Of a stretch of DNA of 56,747 bases, positions 16,245 through 24,243 are shown one piece after another. The position numbers were made by a program, and so were the translations under genes. This DNA is from CAZWBR01 sp964404205 (GTDB taxonomy: Bacteria > Bacteroidota > Bacteroidia > Bacteroidales > Prolixibacteraceae): assembly GCA_964404205.1 (NCBI GenBank), contig CAYOJD010000007.1, forward strand, positions 1 through 56,747, given 5' to 3'. Numbering within the stretch: position 1 is the first letter of the stretch; every line of letters begins with the position of its first letter. The notes below the pieces were generated by a model. It did not search any database and was not told the origin of the DNA. It saw nothing but the letters and a program-made list of their open reading frames with translations.

Positions 16245-17363
16245 ATGAATCCACGCTTACGACAGGTTATTGCAGTGTTCGGTATTTTGTTTCTTGGATT
16301 TCTATCCTATTATTTCAGTAATCTGCTCGCCTATATTTTGATTGCGGCTGTGTTGTCGTTACTGACCAGGCCTATAGTCCAAAAACTGAGAAAGTTTAAA
16401 TTCAAAAGATTTCAATTGGGAAACAGTGGTGCAGCTTTGATTACACTACTGATTGTCTGGCTTTCCGTAATCATTTTTTTCTCCATTTTGATACCGCTTG
16501 TCGCTGTAGAAGTGAAACAACTGTCAGCCATCAATATGGACGAGGTGATGCGATATATCGATGCGGCATCGGTTCAGTTGAGAGAACAATATCCCAAACT
16601 GATGTCGGTTTTTCCAGGTGACGGAAACCTGGAACCTTACATCGAGAAGCAGTTTTCATCGTTACTCAATCTGGGGCGCGTAAGCGATCTCTTCTCCAAA
16701 GTGGCCAGTGTTGCCGGAAACCTGTTTCTAATGGTATTTTCCGTGTCATTCATTCTTTTCTTTTTTTTGAAGGACGAGGAGCTATTCTCAACCTGGATAT
16801 TGGTAATGGTTCCCGAAAAATTTGAAAGCAGAACCAGTAAGACGATGGATAAAGTAGGCAATTTGTTGAAACGATATTTTGTTGGCATGTTGCTCGAAAT
16901 TCTCGGTGTGATGATACTTACGGTGATTGGCCTTACCATTGCTGGCCTAAACTTTGGCGATGCCGTTATTGTAGGGGTTTTTGCCGGTTTGCTAAATATA
17001 ATTCCCTATCTGGGTCCATGGATCGGCGGAGTTTTTGGTTTAGTTGTGGTAATTGCCAATAACCTTCAATCCAGTTTTACCGAAGTGACTTTACCATTGA
17101 TGTTTTTTGTCCTGATTGTGGTGATGATGGTACAGTTTATCGACAATATGTTTTTTCAGCCCGTTATCTATTCGAGCAGTGTCAAGACCCACCCACTTGA
17201 AGTTTTTTTTGTGATTTTGATGGCCGGTAGTTTTGCCGGTATTCCGGGAATGATTTTGGCAGTTCCGGCTTATACCGTTATAAGAACGATTGCCGGAGAA
17301 TTTTTGTCGGAATTTAAATTAATACGGCATCTTACTGCTTCCAGCGGGAAGCAGGGTGAATGA
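16245..17363 (+). CDS. AI-2E family transporter (PerM-like permease)
   Basis: A 372-residue inner-membrane protein with about eight membrane helices arranged as in the AI-2E/PerM family: two or three helices at the N terminus (VIAVFGILFLGFLSYYFSNL), a long soluble loop around residues 85-150, then a C-terminal helical bundle with the conserved GLLNIIPYLGPWIGG motif and FVGMLLEILGVMILTVIG. Members export small molecules or ions (AI-2 or Na+ in some species). The substrate here is not predictable. The gene is monocistronic, and a short dyad sits just upstream of its start. Confidence 0.85.
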   Translation: MNPRLRQVIAVFGILFLGFLSYYFSNLLAYILIAAVLSLLTRPIVQKLRKFKFKRFQLGNSGAALITLLIVWLSVIIFFSILIPLVAVEVKQLSAINMDEVMRYIDAASVQLREQYPKLMSVFPGDGNLEPYIEKQFSSLLNLGRVSDLFSKVASVAGNLFLMVFSVSFILFFFLKDEELFSTWILVMVPEKFESRTSKTMDKVGNLLKRYFVGMLLEILGVMILTVIGLTIAGLNFGDAVIVGVFAGLLNIIPYLGPWIGGVFGLVVVIANNLQSSFTEVTLPLMFFVLIVVMMVQFIDNMFFQPVIYSSSVKTHPLEVFFVILMAGSFAGIPGMILAVPAYTVIRTIAGEFLSEFKLIRHLTASSGKQGE

Positions 17364-17671
17364 GTGGCGAACAATTTTTGGTTAGATCTGTTGCTTAAAA
17401 AGAAATAAATCACATATTTTGTAATCACTACAAATATATAGAAGGATATACTTTGAGTTTAAATATCGGGTTTTCAGACTTCTGTATTTTAGTTGTAATC
17501 TGTGTGGATGTTAAAGAACTACTAATTGACTAAATAATTCAATAAATGTGATGGACGTACGAGATATCAACTGTTGGTTTGTTGAGGTAATTGACATTTA
17601 TTACGGCGATATTTTAGCGAACGGATAGTAATTTATAATTAGAATAAATAAAAATTTCTAACTCCTGGTCT
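17364..17671 (+). other. Regulatory region upstream of the respiratory operon
   Basis: About 310 A/T-rich bases before the FeS-protein gene. TATACTTTG at about 17447-17455 is close to a -7 box but has one extra base between TA and TTTG. I looked for an FNR/CRP-type dyad (TTGAT-N4-ATCAA) and found no good match. No gene is supported. Confidence 0.4.
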
Positions 17672-18649
17672 ATGGAAAAAAGTAAAAATGCTCGCAGGGA
17701 CTTTCTGAAATCATTTGGAGTGGCTTTTGGTGCAGCAGGGGCTGCTGGCGCGGACGCCGCAGNNNNNNNNNNATGCAGTCTGAACTTTGCTGCTGCACCT
17801 GTCTTGCTTTCCTCCTGCAGCAGCAAAGTTCAGACTGCATCGGGTGGGAAGATTAAATTGCTCACATCGAGTGGTGAGTTGGTTGAGGTGGATGCATCAT
17901 TGTTGAAACCATCGGAATTGCCTTCGCTCACCGAAAATCAGAAACGAGGCCGCAAAGGGCTTGAAGGGAAAAGTTGGGTTTTGGTCGTCGATTTGTCGAA
18001 ATGCCGGAATGCCCGTAAATGTATGGATGCCTGTCAGTCTCATCATCAGCTCAGGCCCGAGCAGCATCATGTGAATGTATTGCAGATGAAGACTTCGGAT
18101 CACACTGCTCCTTTCTTTATGCCTAAACATTGTCAGCATTGCGACAACCCACCCTGCACGAAAGTTTGTCCGGTGAATGCCACTTTTAAACGTGAGGACG
18201 GAATTGTGCTGATAGACAACGAACGTTGTATCGGTTGCCGTTTCTGTATTGCAGCATGTCCCTATTCAGCAAGGGTTTTCAACTGGTTTGAACCTCGCGA
18301 TGCCGAGAAATATGAAGGGGTAACTTACAATATTGAGACAAATGTTCCACAAAAAAAGGGAACGATTTCAAAATGTCTTTTCAGTGCCGACCGGCTACGC
18401 GAAGGCAAACTTCCAACCTGTGTATCGGCTTGTCCAAATGGGACTTACTGGTTTGGAGACAGAAATGAAGATGCTGTAACCAATGGTACCACCAAAGAGA
18501 CTACCAGTTTCAGTAAACTGATAAAAGATAACGGTGCATTTACCTTGATGGAAGAGTTGGGTACCAAGCCCCGTGTTTACTATCTGCCTCCCAAAGACCG
18601 TACTTTCCCGTTCGATGGCACCTTAATTGGGAATGATCACAAAGTTTAA
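17672..18649 (+). CDS. Tat-exported FeS subunit of a quinol dehydrogenase-like complex
   Basis: A DmsB/PsrB/ActB-type electron-transfer protein of about 325 residues, interrupted by a 10-N gap. It begins MEKSKNARRDFLKSFGVAFG, a twin-arginine signal. After the gap come four cysteine motifs. The second (C-x2-C-x4-C-x3-CP at KHCQHCDNPPCTKVCP) and third (ERCIGCRFCIAACP) are complete. The first, SKCRNARKCMDACQ, has Ala where the second Cys is expected, and the fourth, SKCLFSADR...PTCVSACP, has Ser there. That suggests two regular [4Fe-4S] clusters plus two with three Cys ligands, perhaps [3Fe-4S] as in ActB of alternative complex III. It is the first gene of the operon and would pass electrons from the NrfD-like protein 19 bases downstream. 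Confidence 0.85.
   Translation: MEKSKNARRDFLKSFGVAFGAAGAAGADAAXXXXCSLNFAAAPVLLSSCSSKVQTASGGKIKLLTSSGELVEVDASLLKPSELPSLTENQKRGRKGLEGKSWVLVVDLSKCRNARKCMDACQSHHQLRPEQHHVNVLQMKTSDHTAPFFMPKHCQHCDNPPCTKVCPVNATFKREDGIVLIDNERCIGCRFCIAACPYSARVFNWFEPRDAEKYEGVTYNIETNVPQKKGTISKCLFSADRLREGKLPTCVSACPNGTYWFGDRNEDAVTNGTTKETTSFSKLIKDNGAFTLMEELGTKPRVYYLPPKDRTFPFDGTLIGNDHKV
17763..17772. other. Assembly gap (10 N)
   Basis: A run of ten N inside the Tat signal/linker region of the FeS protein, surely a scaffold placeholder of arbitrary length. Sequence on both sides is hairpin-like (CTGCTGGCG CGGA CGCCGCAG to the left, a perfect inverted repeat to the right), so the true junction sequence is not known. Confidence 0.95.
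17773..17840. repeat. 25-bp perfect inverted repeat at a contig edge, likely artefact
   Basis: The 25 bases at 17773-17797 are the exact reverse complement of 17816-17840, with an 18-base loop. The right arm encodes a believable stretch of the FeS protein (CSSKVQTAS). The left arm directly abuts the N gap and gives an odd CSLNFAAA. A contig end that folds back on its own sequence is a common assembly or amplification artefact, so the left arm should not be trusted as genomic. Confidence 0.75.
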
Positions 18650-18668
18650 CCTGCTAATCCTTTGATGA

Positions 18669-20036
18669 ATGGAAAAAATAAAATCTCCTGAAGAATCGAG
18701 AAAAGCGCTCGATAAGATTTTTAAGGATTTAACCCGTTCGATTCTGCACAAAGATGAGTTTGCGCGGTTTTGGATATTTATACTGGCGGTGTTTGCTATC
18801 GTTGGGGTTTGGGGTTTTATTCTTCAGTTTCAGCGTGGACTGGGTGTAACCGGAATGCGCGACTACGTTTCGTGGGCCATCTACATTGGCAACTTCGTCT
18901 TTTTTGTAGCGGTAAGCCTTATCGGGTTTCTGGTTAGTTCGACCATGCACTTGCTGCATATCGACTGGGCCAAGCCAATATCGAGGGTTGCCGAGCAGGT
19001 AGCGATTGCTGCAGTGGCACTCGCCGGCGTGATTATCGTAATGGATATGGGGCGTCCCGACAGGTTACTGAATGTTTTCCTTAACGGCAGGTTTTCGTCG
19101 CCAATACTTTGGGACGTAACGGTAATCACTACCTATCTGGCGATATCCGCGTTGTTGTTTTATTTGCCGTTGATACCAGATTTGGCGCTGCTCCGCGACC
19201 GCCTGACCGGAGTACCGAAATGGCAAATGAAAATTTATTCCATCCTGTCGCTGGGGTGGAACGGCGATGAAAAACAATTCAAAACCATAGCCCATGCAAT
19301 GAGGGTTTTGATGATACTGATTGTTCCGGTAGGGTTATCCATCCACACGGTCACTTCGTGGCTTTTTGCCTCGACTCTACGTGCAGGCTGGGACACAACC
19401 ATTTTTGGGCCATATTTTGTTTCCGGAGCTTTTGTTGCAGGTGCCGCGGCCGTTATCATGGTGATGTATGTTTACCGTCTGCGTTACCGTTTGAAAAGCT
19501 ATTTCACCGACTATCATTTCGATCAAATGGGTAAACTGATGGTATTTGTCTGTCTGGTTTATCTCTATTTCAATATCAACGAATTTCTGGTGCCGGGTTA
19601 CAAGATGAAAACTGCCGAAGGGATTCACCTTAATACCCTTTTCAGCGGGCGTTATGCCGGAATGTTTTGGTTTGCGCAGATTGGCGGTATTGTGTTGCCG
19701 GTTATCCTGTTGCTGTTCCGCTATTTCAGGCGCCCGTTTATGCTGACTGTTATTTCAGCGATTGTTCTGGTTGCATCGTGGTTCAAACGTTACATTATCG
19801 TTGTTCCCACCGAGGAACATCCATTCCTGCCCATTCAGAATGTCCCTGAAAATTTTGTCCACTATTCGCCTACCAGCCATGAGATCGTTATTACGGTTTT
19901 CCCGATTGTAGTGGCTATTATGATAATCACCATTCTGGCCAAACTCTTCCCGGTAATATGTATTTGGGAGTATGCCGAGCAACAGGGAATTGATAAAAGC
20001 TATCTTGCTGAAACACCTAAAAGCAGTACACTATGA
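18669..20036 (+). CDS. NrfD/PsrC/ActC-like quinol-oxidising membrane subunit
   Basis: An inner-membrane protein of 455 residues with about ten membrane helices. The NrfD/PsrC family binds menaquinol in a helical bundle and passes electrons to a partner FeS protein. Recognisable parts are the N-terminal ARFWIFILAVFAIVGVWGFI, GMRDYVSWAIYIGNFVFFVA, VAALAGVIIVMDMGRPDRLLN-type loop and HTVTSWLFASTLRAGWDTTIFGPYF, all close to ActC/NrfD signatures. It follows the FeS gene by 19 bases and overlaps the cytochrome c gene by ATGA. With both neighbours it forms a three-gene quinol:cytochrome c oxidoreductase candidate. No pentaheme ActA or molybdopterin-like ActB domain is present nearby. Confidence 0.85.
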   Translation: MEKIKSPEESRKALDKIFKDLTRSILHKDEFARFWIFILAVFAIVGVWGFILQFQRGLGVTGMRDYVSWAIYIGNFVFFVAVSLIGFLVSSTMHLLHIDWAKPISRVAEQVAIAAVALAGVIIVMDMGRPDRLLNVFLNGRFSSPILWDVTVITTYLAISALLFYLPLIPDLALLRDRLTGVPKWQMKIYSILSLGWNGDEKQFKTIAHAMRVLMILIVPVGLSIHTVTSWLFASTLRAGWDTTIFGPYFVSGAFVAGAAAVIMVMYVYRLRYRLKSYFTDYHFDQMGKLMVFVCLVYLYFNINEFLVPGYKMKTAEGIHLNTLFSGRYAGMFWFAQIGGIVLPVILLLFRYFRRPFMLTVISAIVLVASWFKRYIIVVPTEEHPFLPIQNVPENFVHYSPTSHEIVITVFPIVVAIMIITILAKLFPVICIWEYAEQQGIDKSYLAETPKSSTL

Positions 20037-20914
20037 AAAAAGATATTCGATCAATTTTGCTCCTGCTTCTTTTTATTCTCCCTTTTGCCCTTTCGGGACA
20101 GGAATGGGAAGTTCCGGCTGATCAGAAAGAGTTGAAGAACCCGCTGGAATACAACCGCAAGCATGTAAAAGAGGGAAAGGCTATTTATATGGCCAATTGC
20201 AAATCATGCCATGGCGATCCCGGAAAGAACAATGCGTTGGCTTTGGTTCCACCGCCTCCGGACCCATCATCAGAAAAGATGATTGCCAACAGCGAAGGCA
20301 TGCTTTTTTACAAAATCACGCAAGGGAGGGTCGCAATGCCGGCTTTTGCCAATACATTGACCGAAGATCAACGCTGGAAGGTTATTTCTTTTCTAAAGAA
20401 ATTTGATCCGGTCAATGCAGGAATCCCGGTTGATGATCAGCCTATCAGGGCACGTTTGGTTGCCGAGGTAAACAGTCAGGATACCACCATACAGATGAAT
20501 GTTCAGGCCGAGAATGTGCCCGGGGCATTCACACCGCTGGATGGCGGTACGGTATTGGTAAAGGTGAAAACCACCTTTGGTGCCCTCGAAGTGGGAAGTG
20601 CCAAAACCAATCCGTCAGGTGCGGCTTCCTTCCGTTTTCCAAAGGATTATCAAGGTGATGCCGAAGGCAAGGTAAGCCTCGAGGTGATGCTGACCGATGA
20701 GTATCTGGCCGATACGGTAAGGATTGCCGGCGCGCAGATTGCCAAGGCCCATCAGCCTGAAAATCTGTTTGCCGAAAGGGTGCTTTGGTCAACCAATGAC
20801 CGGACACAGTGGTGGTTGATAATCAGCTATGTCTCGGTAGTAGCTGGTGTCTGGTTGGCTATCGGATATATTGTTTTTCTCTTGGTCAGAATCAAACGTT
20901 CCGGGAAAGCCTGA
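20033..20914 (+). CDS. Membrane-anchored monoheme cytochrome c
   Basis: A 293-residue protein with a signal peptide (MKKDIRSILLLLLFILPFALSG), one class I heme c domain with CKSCH at residues 56-60 and the axial Met probably in GRVAMPAFANTLTEDQRW, then a beta-rich middle domain (about residues 135-245) and a C-terminal membrane helix (WWLIISYVSVVAGVWLAIGY). The beta domain has an Ig-like feel (GTVLVKVKTTFGALEVGSA) and its role is unknown. It overlaps the NrfD gene and precedes ccoS, so it is the likely electron bridge from the quinol-oxidising module to the cbb3 oxidase. Confidence 0.85.
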   Translation: MKKDIRSILLLLLFILPFALSGQEWEVPADQKELKNPLEYNRKHVKEGKAIYMANCKSCHGDPGKNNALALVPPPPDPSSEKMIANSEGMLFYKITQGRVAMPAFANTLTEDQRWKVISFLKKFDPVNAGIPVDDQPIRARLVAEVNSQDTTIQMNVQAENVPGAFTPLDGGTVLVKVKTTFGALEVGSAKTNPSGAASFRFPKDYQGDAEGKVSLEVMLTDEYLADTVRIAGAQIAKAHQPENLFAERVLWSTNDRTQWWLIISYVSVVAGVWLAIGYIVFLLVRIKRSGKA

Positions 20915-20943
20915 GGGCCTCAACGGTAGCAATTTATCGGTGA

Positions 20944-21126
20944 ATGAATATTTTTTATCTGCTCATAGGTGTAAGTCTGTTGGTGGCGATGATTTTCCTC
21001 GGTATTTTCATCTGGGCAGTAAAAAATGGTCAGTTCGACGACAATGAAACGCCACCTTACCGGATTCTTTTCGATGATGATAAACCGGAAGAAAATGAAA
21101 CCAATAATGAAAAAGAAACAAAATAA
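20944..21126 (+). CDS. ccoS: cbb3 oxidase assembly protein CcoS
   Basis: A 60-residue protein with one N-terminal membrane helix (MNIFYLLIGVSLLVAMIFLG) followed by FIWAVKNGQFDDNETPPYRILFDDD, the CcoS signature (W-x2-x-x-GQFDD-x5-P-x-R-I-L-x-D-D). CcoS is needed to insert heme and copper into CcoN. The acidic C-terminal tail is longer than in proteobacterial CcoS. It sits directly ahead of ccoNO, 14 bases apart. Confidence 0.9.
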   Translation: MNIFYLLIGVSLLVAMIFLGIFIWAVKNGQFDDNETPPYRILFDDDKPEENETNNEKETK

Positions 21127-21139
21127 CCTGATATAACTT

Positions 21140-23344
21140 ATGGAAAATCAGAAGTTTTATTACGACAACAAAATTGTAAAGCTCTTTGTACTGGCCACGA
21201 TTATCTGGGGTGTGGTAGGTATATTGGCCGGTTTGCTGATTGCATTGCAACTTGCGTTTCCGGTATTCAACCTGGGCCTCGAGTTTACCTCGTTTGGCCG
21301 CGTGCGCCCCATCCACACCAATGCCATCATTTTTGCCTTTGTGGGAAATGCCATCTTTGCCGGTGTTTACTATTCGATGCAAAGATTGCTGAAAACACGT
21401 ATGTTCAGCGATGTGCTGAGCCGCATCAATTTCTGGGGGTGGCAGCTCATTATTGTGCTGGCAGCACTGACACTGGTACTTGGTTTTACAACCTCGAAAG
21501 AGTATGCCGAGCTGGAATGGCCGATTGATATCCTTATCGCAGCAATTTGGGTCATCTTTGGCTGGAATATGATTGGCACTATCCTGATACGACGTGTGCA
21601 ACATATCTATGCCGCCATTTGGTGGTATATTGCCACCTTCCTTGGTGTAGCAATGCTGCATGTAGTCAATTCATTCGAGTTGCCTATTTCGCTTTTCAAA
21701 AGCTACTCCATCTATGCCGGAGCGCAGGATGCTGTTGTACAGTGGTGGTATGGCCACAATGCAGTAGCCTTCTTTTTGACTACGCCGTTCCTTGGGCTGA
21801 TGTATTATTATCTGCCGAAGGCGGTGAACCGGCCTATCTATTCATATCGTTTGAGTATCATTCACTTTTGGTCATTGATTTTTCTTTACATGTGGGCCGG
21901 ACCGCATCACTTGCTTTATCAGGCATTGCCCGAATGGGCGCAGGCGCTGGGTACCACCTTTTCGGTGATGCTGATTGCTCCATCGTGGGGCGGGATGATC
22001 AACGGTTTCCTTACTTTACGCGGAGCATGGGATAAAGTACGTGACAGTGCTGCCCTTAAATTCTTTGTTGTGGCCCTGACCGCTTATGGTATGGCTACTT
22101 TCGAGGGGCCAATGATGTCGCTCAAAAATGTCAATTCGATAACCCACTTCACTGACTGGACAATTGCTCATGTACACATTGCCGGCATGGGTTGGAACGG
22201 CGGTTTGGTTTTTGGGATGCTCTACTGGCTGGTACCGGTGATTTTCCGCACCAAGCTATTCTCGAATAAGTTGGCTAATATGCACTTCTGGATCTCTACA
22301 CTGGGAATTTTGGTGTATGCCATCCCATTGTACTGGGCGGCTGTTACCCAGTGGCTGATGTGGCGCGAATATACACCTGAAGGGTTCCTTGCTTATCCGA
22401 ATTTTCTGGAAACGCTGACCCAGATATTGCCAATGTATACCCTCCGCGTTGCAGGTGGGCTATTCTATCTGATAGGTTTCCTTTTCTTTGCCTATAACAT
22501 GTTTAAAACCATAGCAGCCGGAAGTTTTGTTGCTGACGAAGCGGCCGAAGCCCCTGCACGTGTAGATCATGGTCCGATTGATAATGACAAAGAAACTGTG
22601 CACCGTTGGCTCGAACGGCGCGGTGCCAAGTTTGCCATTGTTGCTTTTGTTGCGTTGGCGATTGGGGGTGCAGTGGAAATCATTCCGATGATCTTTATCA
22701 AATCGAATGTACCGACATTGAAAACAGTGACTCCTTACACTCCGCTTGAGCTCGAAGGCCGGGATATTTATATGAAAGAAGGATGTTATACCTGCCACTC
22801 GCAGATGATTCGTCCGTTCCGTTGGGAAACCGACCGTTATGGTGAGTATTCGAAAATTGGAGAATTTGTGTACGACCATCCCTATCTGTGGGGTTCACGC
22901 CGTACAGGTCCCGATTTGGCCAGAGCCGGAAATACAAGCAGTCCGATGTATAAAAATGCGGCGTGGCACTACAATCACCTGATGGATCCGCAACAGATGA
23001 ACGAACAGTCCATCATGCCTAAATACGACTGGCTTGCCACGAAAGAGGTTGATTTGTCAATGACACCGGGCAAGATTAGGGCGATGAAAATGCTTGGTGT
23101 TCCGTATGCCGAAGGTTACGATAAAGTAGCAGTTGACGATCTGAAGAAACAGGCCGGGAAGATTGCTGCCGAACTGAAAACCTCGGGAATCGATATTGCA
23201 CCGACCAAAGAAATGGTGGCCATGATTGCTTATCTGCATAAACTTGGGCGTGATATTGCTCCGGCCGACAGCTCAAATGCCTTCTTTGTTCCGGCCATGC
23301 CTTATGCCATTTCGCAGGAACCAAAAGCTAATGCCCATAAATAA
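21140..23344 (+). CDS. ccoNO: cbb3-type cytochrome c oxidase, fused subunits I and II
   Basis: A 734-residue fusion of CcoN and CcoO, the usual arrangement in Bacteroidota. CcoN (about residues 1-470) has twelve membrane helices and the heme and CuB ligands in VRPIHTNAIIFAF, WWYGHNAVAFFLTTPFLG, GPHHLLYQALPEW and WTIAHVHIAGMGWNGG. After a linker and a new membrane helix (about 500-525), the CcoO part has heme c CYTCH at residues 549-553 and CcoO signatures EGRDIYMKEGCYTCHSQMI and YDHPYLWGSRRTGPDLARAG. The enzyme reduces O2 to water at the inner membrane and pumps protons, with high oxygen affinity. It is the core of the operon. Confidence 0.97.
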   Translation: MENQKFYYDNKIVKLFVLATIIWGVVGILAGLLIALQLAFPVFNLGLEFTSFGRVRPIHTNAIIFAFVGNAIFAGVYYSMQRLLKTRMFSDVLSRINFWGWQLIIVLAALTLVLGFTTSKEYAELEWPIDILIAAIWVIFGWNMIGTILIRRVQHIYAAIWWYIATFLGVAMLHVVNSFELPISLFKSYSIYAGAQDAVVQWWYGHNAVAFFLTTPFLGLMYYYLPKAVNRPIYSYRLSIIHFWSLIFLYMWAGPHHLLYQALPEWAQALGTTFSVMLIAPSWGGMINGFLTLRGAWDKVRDSAALKFFVVALTAYGMATFEGPMMSLKNVNSITHFTDWTIAHVHIAGMGWNGGLVFGMLYWLVPVIFRTKLFSNKLANMHFWISTLGILVYAIPLYWAAVTQWLMWREYTPEGFLAYPNFLETLTQILPMYTLRVAGGLFYLIGFLFFAYNMFKTIAAGSFVADEAAEAPARVDHGPIDNDKETVHRWLERRGAKFAIVAFVALAIGGAVEIIPMIFIKSNVPTLKTVTPYTPLELEGRDIYMKEGCYTCHSQMIRPFRWETDRYGEYSKIGEFVYDHPYLWGSRRTGPDLARAGNTSSPMYKNAAWHYNHLMDPQQMNEQSIMPKYDWLATKEVDLSMTPGKIRAMKMLGVPYAEGYDKVAVDDLKKQAGKIAAELKTSGIDIAPTKEMVAMIAYLHKLGRDIAPADSSNAFFVPAMPYAISQEPKANAHK

Positions 23345-23350
23345 AACAGG

Positions 23351-23539
23351 ATGAAAATTGTAAGTAACATGTTGGAATCGATTGATGGGATTGGAAATTG
23401 GTACATTCTCGGTCTCCTGATTTTCTTTATCCTCTTTGTCGTGATAACCATCAGGGTGATGCGGCGTCCGGCCAAAGAGATGGACGAAAACGGCAAGTTG
23501 GTTCTCGACGATGATGAAAACAATAATGAAACCAGGTAA
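23351..23539 (+). CDS. ccoQ: CcoQ-like small membrane subunit
   Basis: A 62-residue protein with one membrane helix (WYILGLLIFFILFVVITIRV), a basic patch and an acidic tail (DENGKLVLDDDENNNETR), lying between ccoNO and ccoP. Position and layout fit CcoQ/FixQ, which stabilises the cbb3 complex; sequence identity across CcoQ proteins is always low, so the call is positional. Confidence 0.7.
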   Translation: MKIVSNMLESIDGIGNWYILGLLIFFILFVVITIRVMRRPAKEMDENGKLVLDDDENNNETR

Positions 23540-23554
23540 CAAAATCGAAATACT

Positions 23555-24154
23555 ATGACAACAGATAAACACGAACCGTTGGAAATGGAAACGGAACCAG
23601 GTTTTGACGGCACTCCCAAGATGGATATTGAAGAACACAGCTACGATGGTATTCAGGAACTCGACAATCCACCTCCAGGTTGGATAATGGCCATCTTTTA
23701 TGTAACCATTGCCATGTCGATTTTTTATGCTGCCTACTATTTTTGGTTCAATGTGGGCGACCAACAGGATGCCGAATATGCCAGTGCCGTGAAGAAATAT
23801 GAGGAAAAATACAAACCTCAGGGCGAACAGGGTGCATTGAGCCTGCTATCCGACGAAGCTTCGCTAACTGCGGGAGCCACCATCTATAAAGAGATGAATT
23901 GTGCTGCCTGTCATGGAATGGCTGCCGAAGGAAATGCCATCGGCCCCAATCTGACTGACGAATTTTGGATTCATGGGTGCAAATTCGATGAAATCTTCAA
24001 CAGCATCAAAAATGGCTATCCGGCCAAAGGGATGACCGCTTTTAAAACTCAGCTGACTGATGAGAAACTGGCTCAGGTTACCAGTTACGTTGTAAGCCTT
24101 AAAGGTTCGAACCCTGCCAATGCGAAAGCGGCTCAGGGCGAAAAATGCGAATAA
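23555..24154 (+). CDS. ccoP: cbb3 oxidase subunit III, monoheme CcoP
   Basis: A 199-residue cytochrome c subunit. The N-terminal CcoP domain is clear (HSYDGIQELDNPPPGWIMAIF followed by membrane helix YVTIAMSIFYAAYYFW), then one heme c site CAACH at residues 116-120 with a class I cytochrome fold and Met ligand probably in PAKGMTAF. Proteobacterial CcoP has two hemes and about 300 residues; this one has a single heme domain. It would accept electrons from a periplasmic or membrane cytochrome such as the 20033-20914 product. It is followed by a hairpin before ccoG. Confidence 0.92.
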   Translation: MTTDKHEPLEMETEPGFDGTPKMDIEEHSYDGIQELDNPPPGWIMAIFYVTIAMSIFYAAYYFWFNVGDQQDAEYASAVKKYEEKYKPQGEQGALSLLSDEASLTAGATIYKEMNCAACHGMAAEGNAIGPNLTDEFWIHGCKFDEIFNSIKNGYPAKGMTAFKTQLTDEKLAQVTSYVVSLKGSNPANAKAAQGEKCE

Positions 24155-24170
24155 TACCGATTCAAGAGAG

Positions 24171-24230
24171 ATTCCCGGGGCATTTCCCTCCTGTCCAAGG
24201 AAGGCAATAAAATGTCCGGGAATTTCTTTT
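24171..24230 (+). terminator. Hairpin between ccoP and ccoG, possible attenuator
   Basis: ATTCCCGG (24171-24178) pairs with CCGGGAAT (24216-24223), and CATTT (24181-24185) with AAATG (24210-24214), around an internal mismatch and a 24-base loop. TTCTTTTC follows. The tail is only moderately T-rich, so partial termination or an mRNA-processing stem is more likely than a full stop inside this operon. Confidence 0.5.
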
Positions 24231-24243
24231 CAACTTATTGAAT

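Noticed and set aside
17364..17671. FNR/CRP-type binding site upstream of the respiratory operon
   Set aside because: Several TTGA and TCAA half-sites exist but none has the correct 14-bp symmetric spacing.
17773..17840. An invertible promoter or mobile-element end
   Set aside because: The perfect inverted repeat touches an N gap and one arm is coding; a contig-end artefact explains it better.
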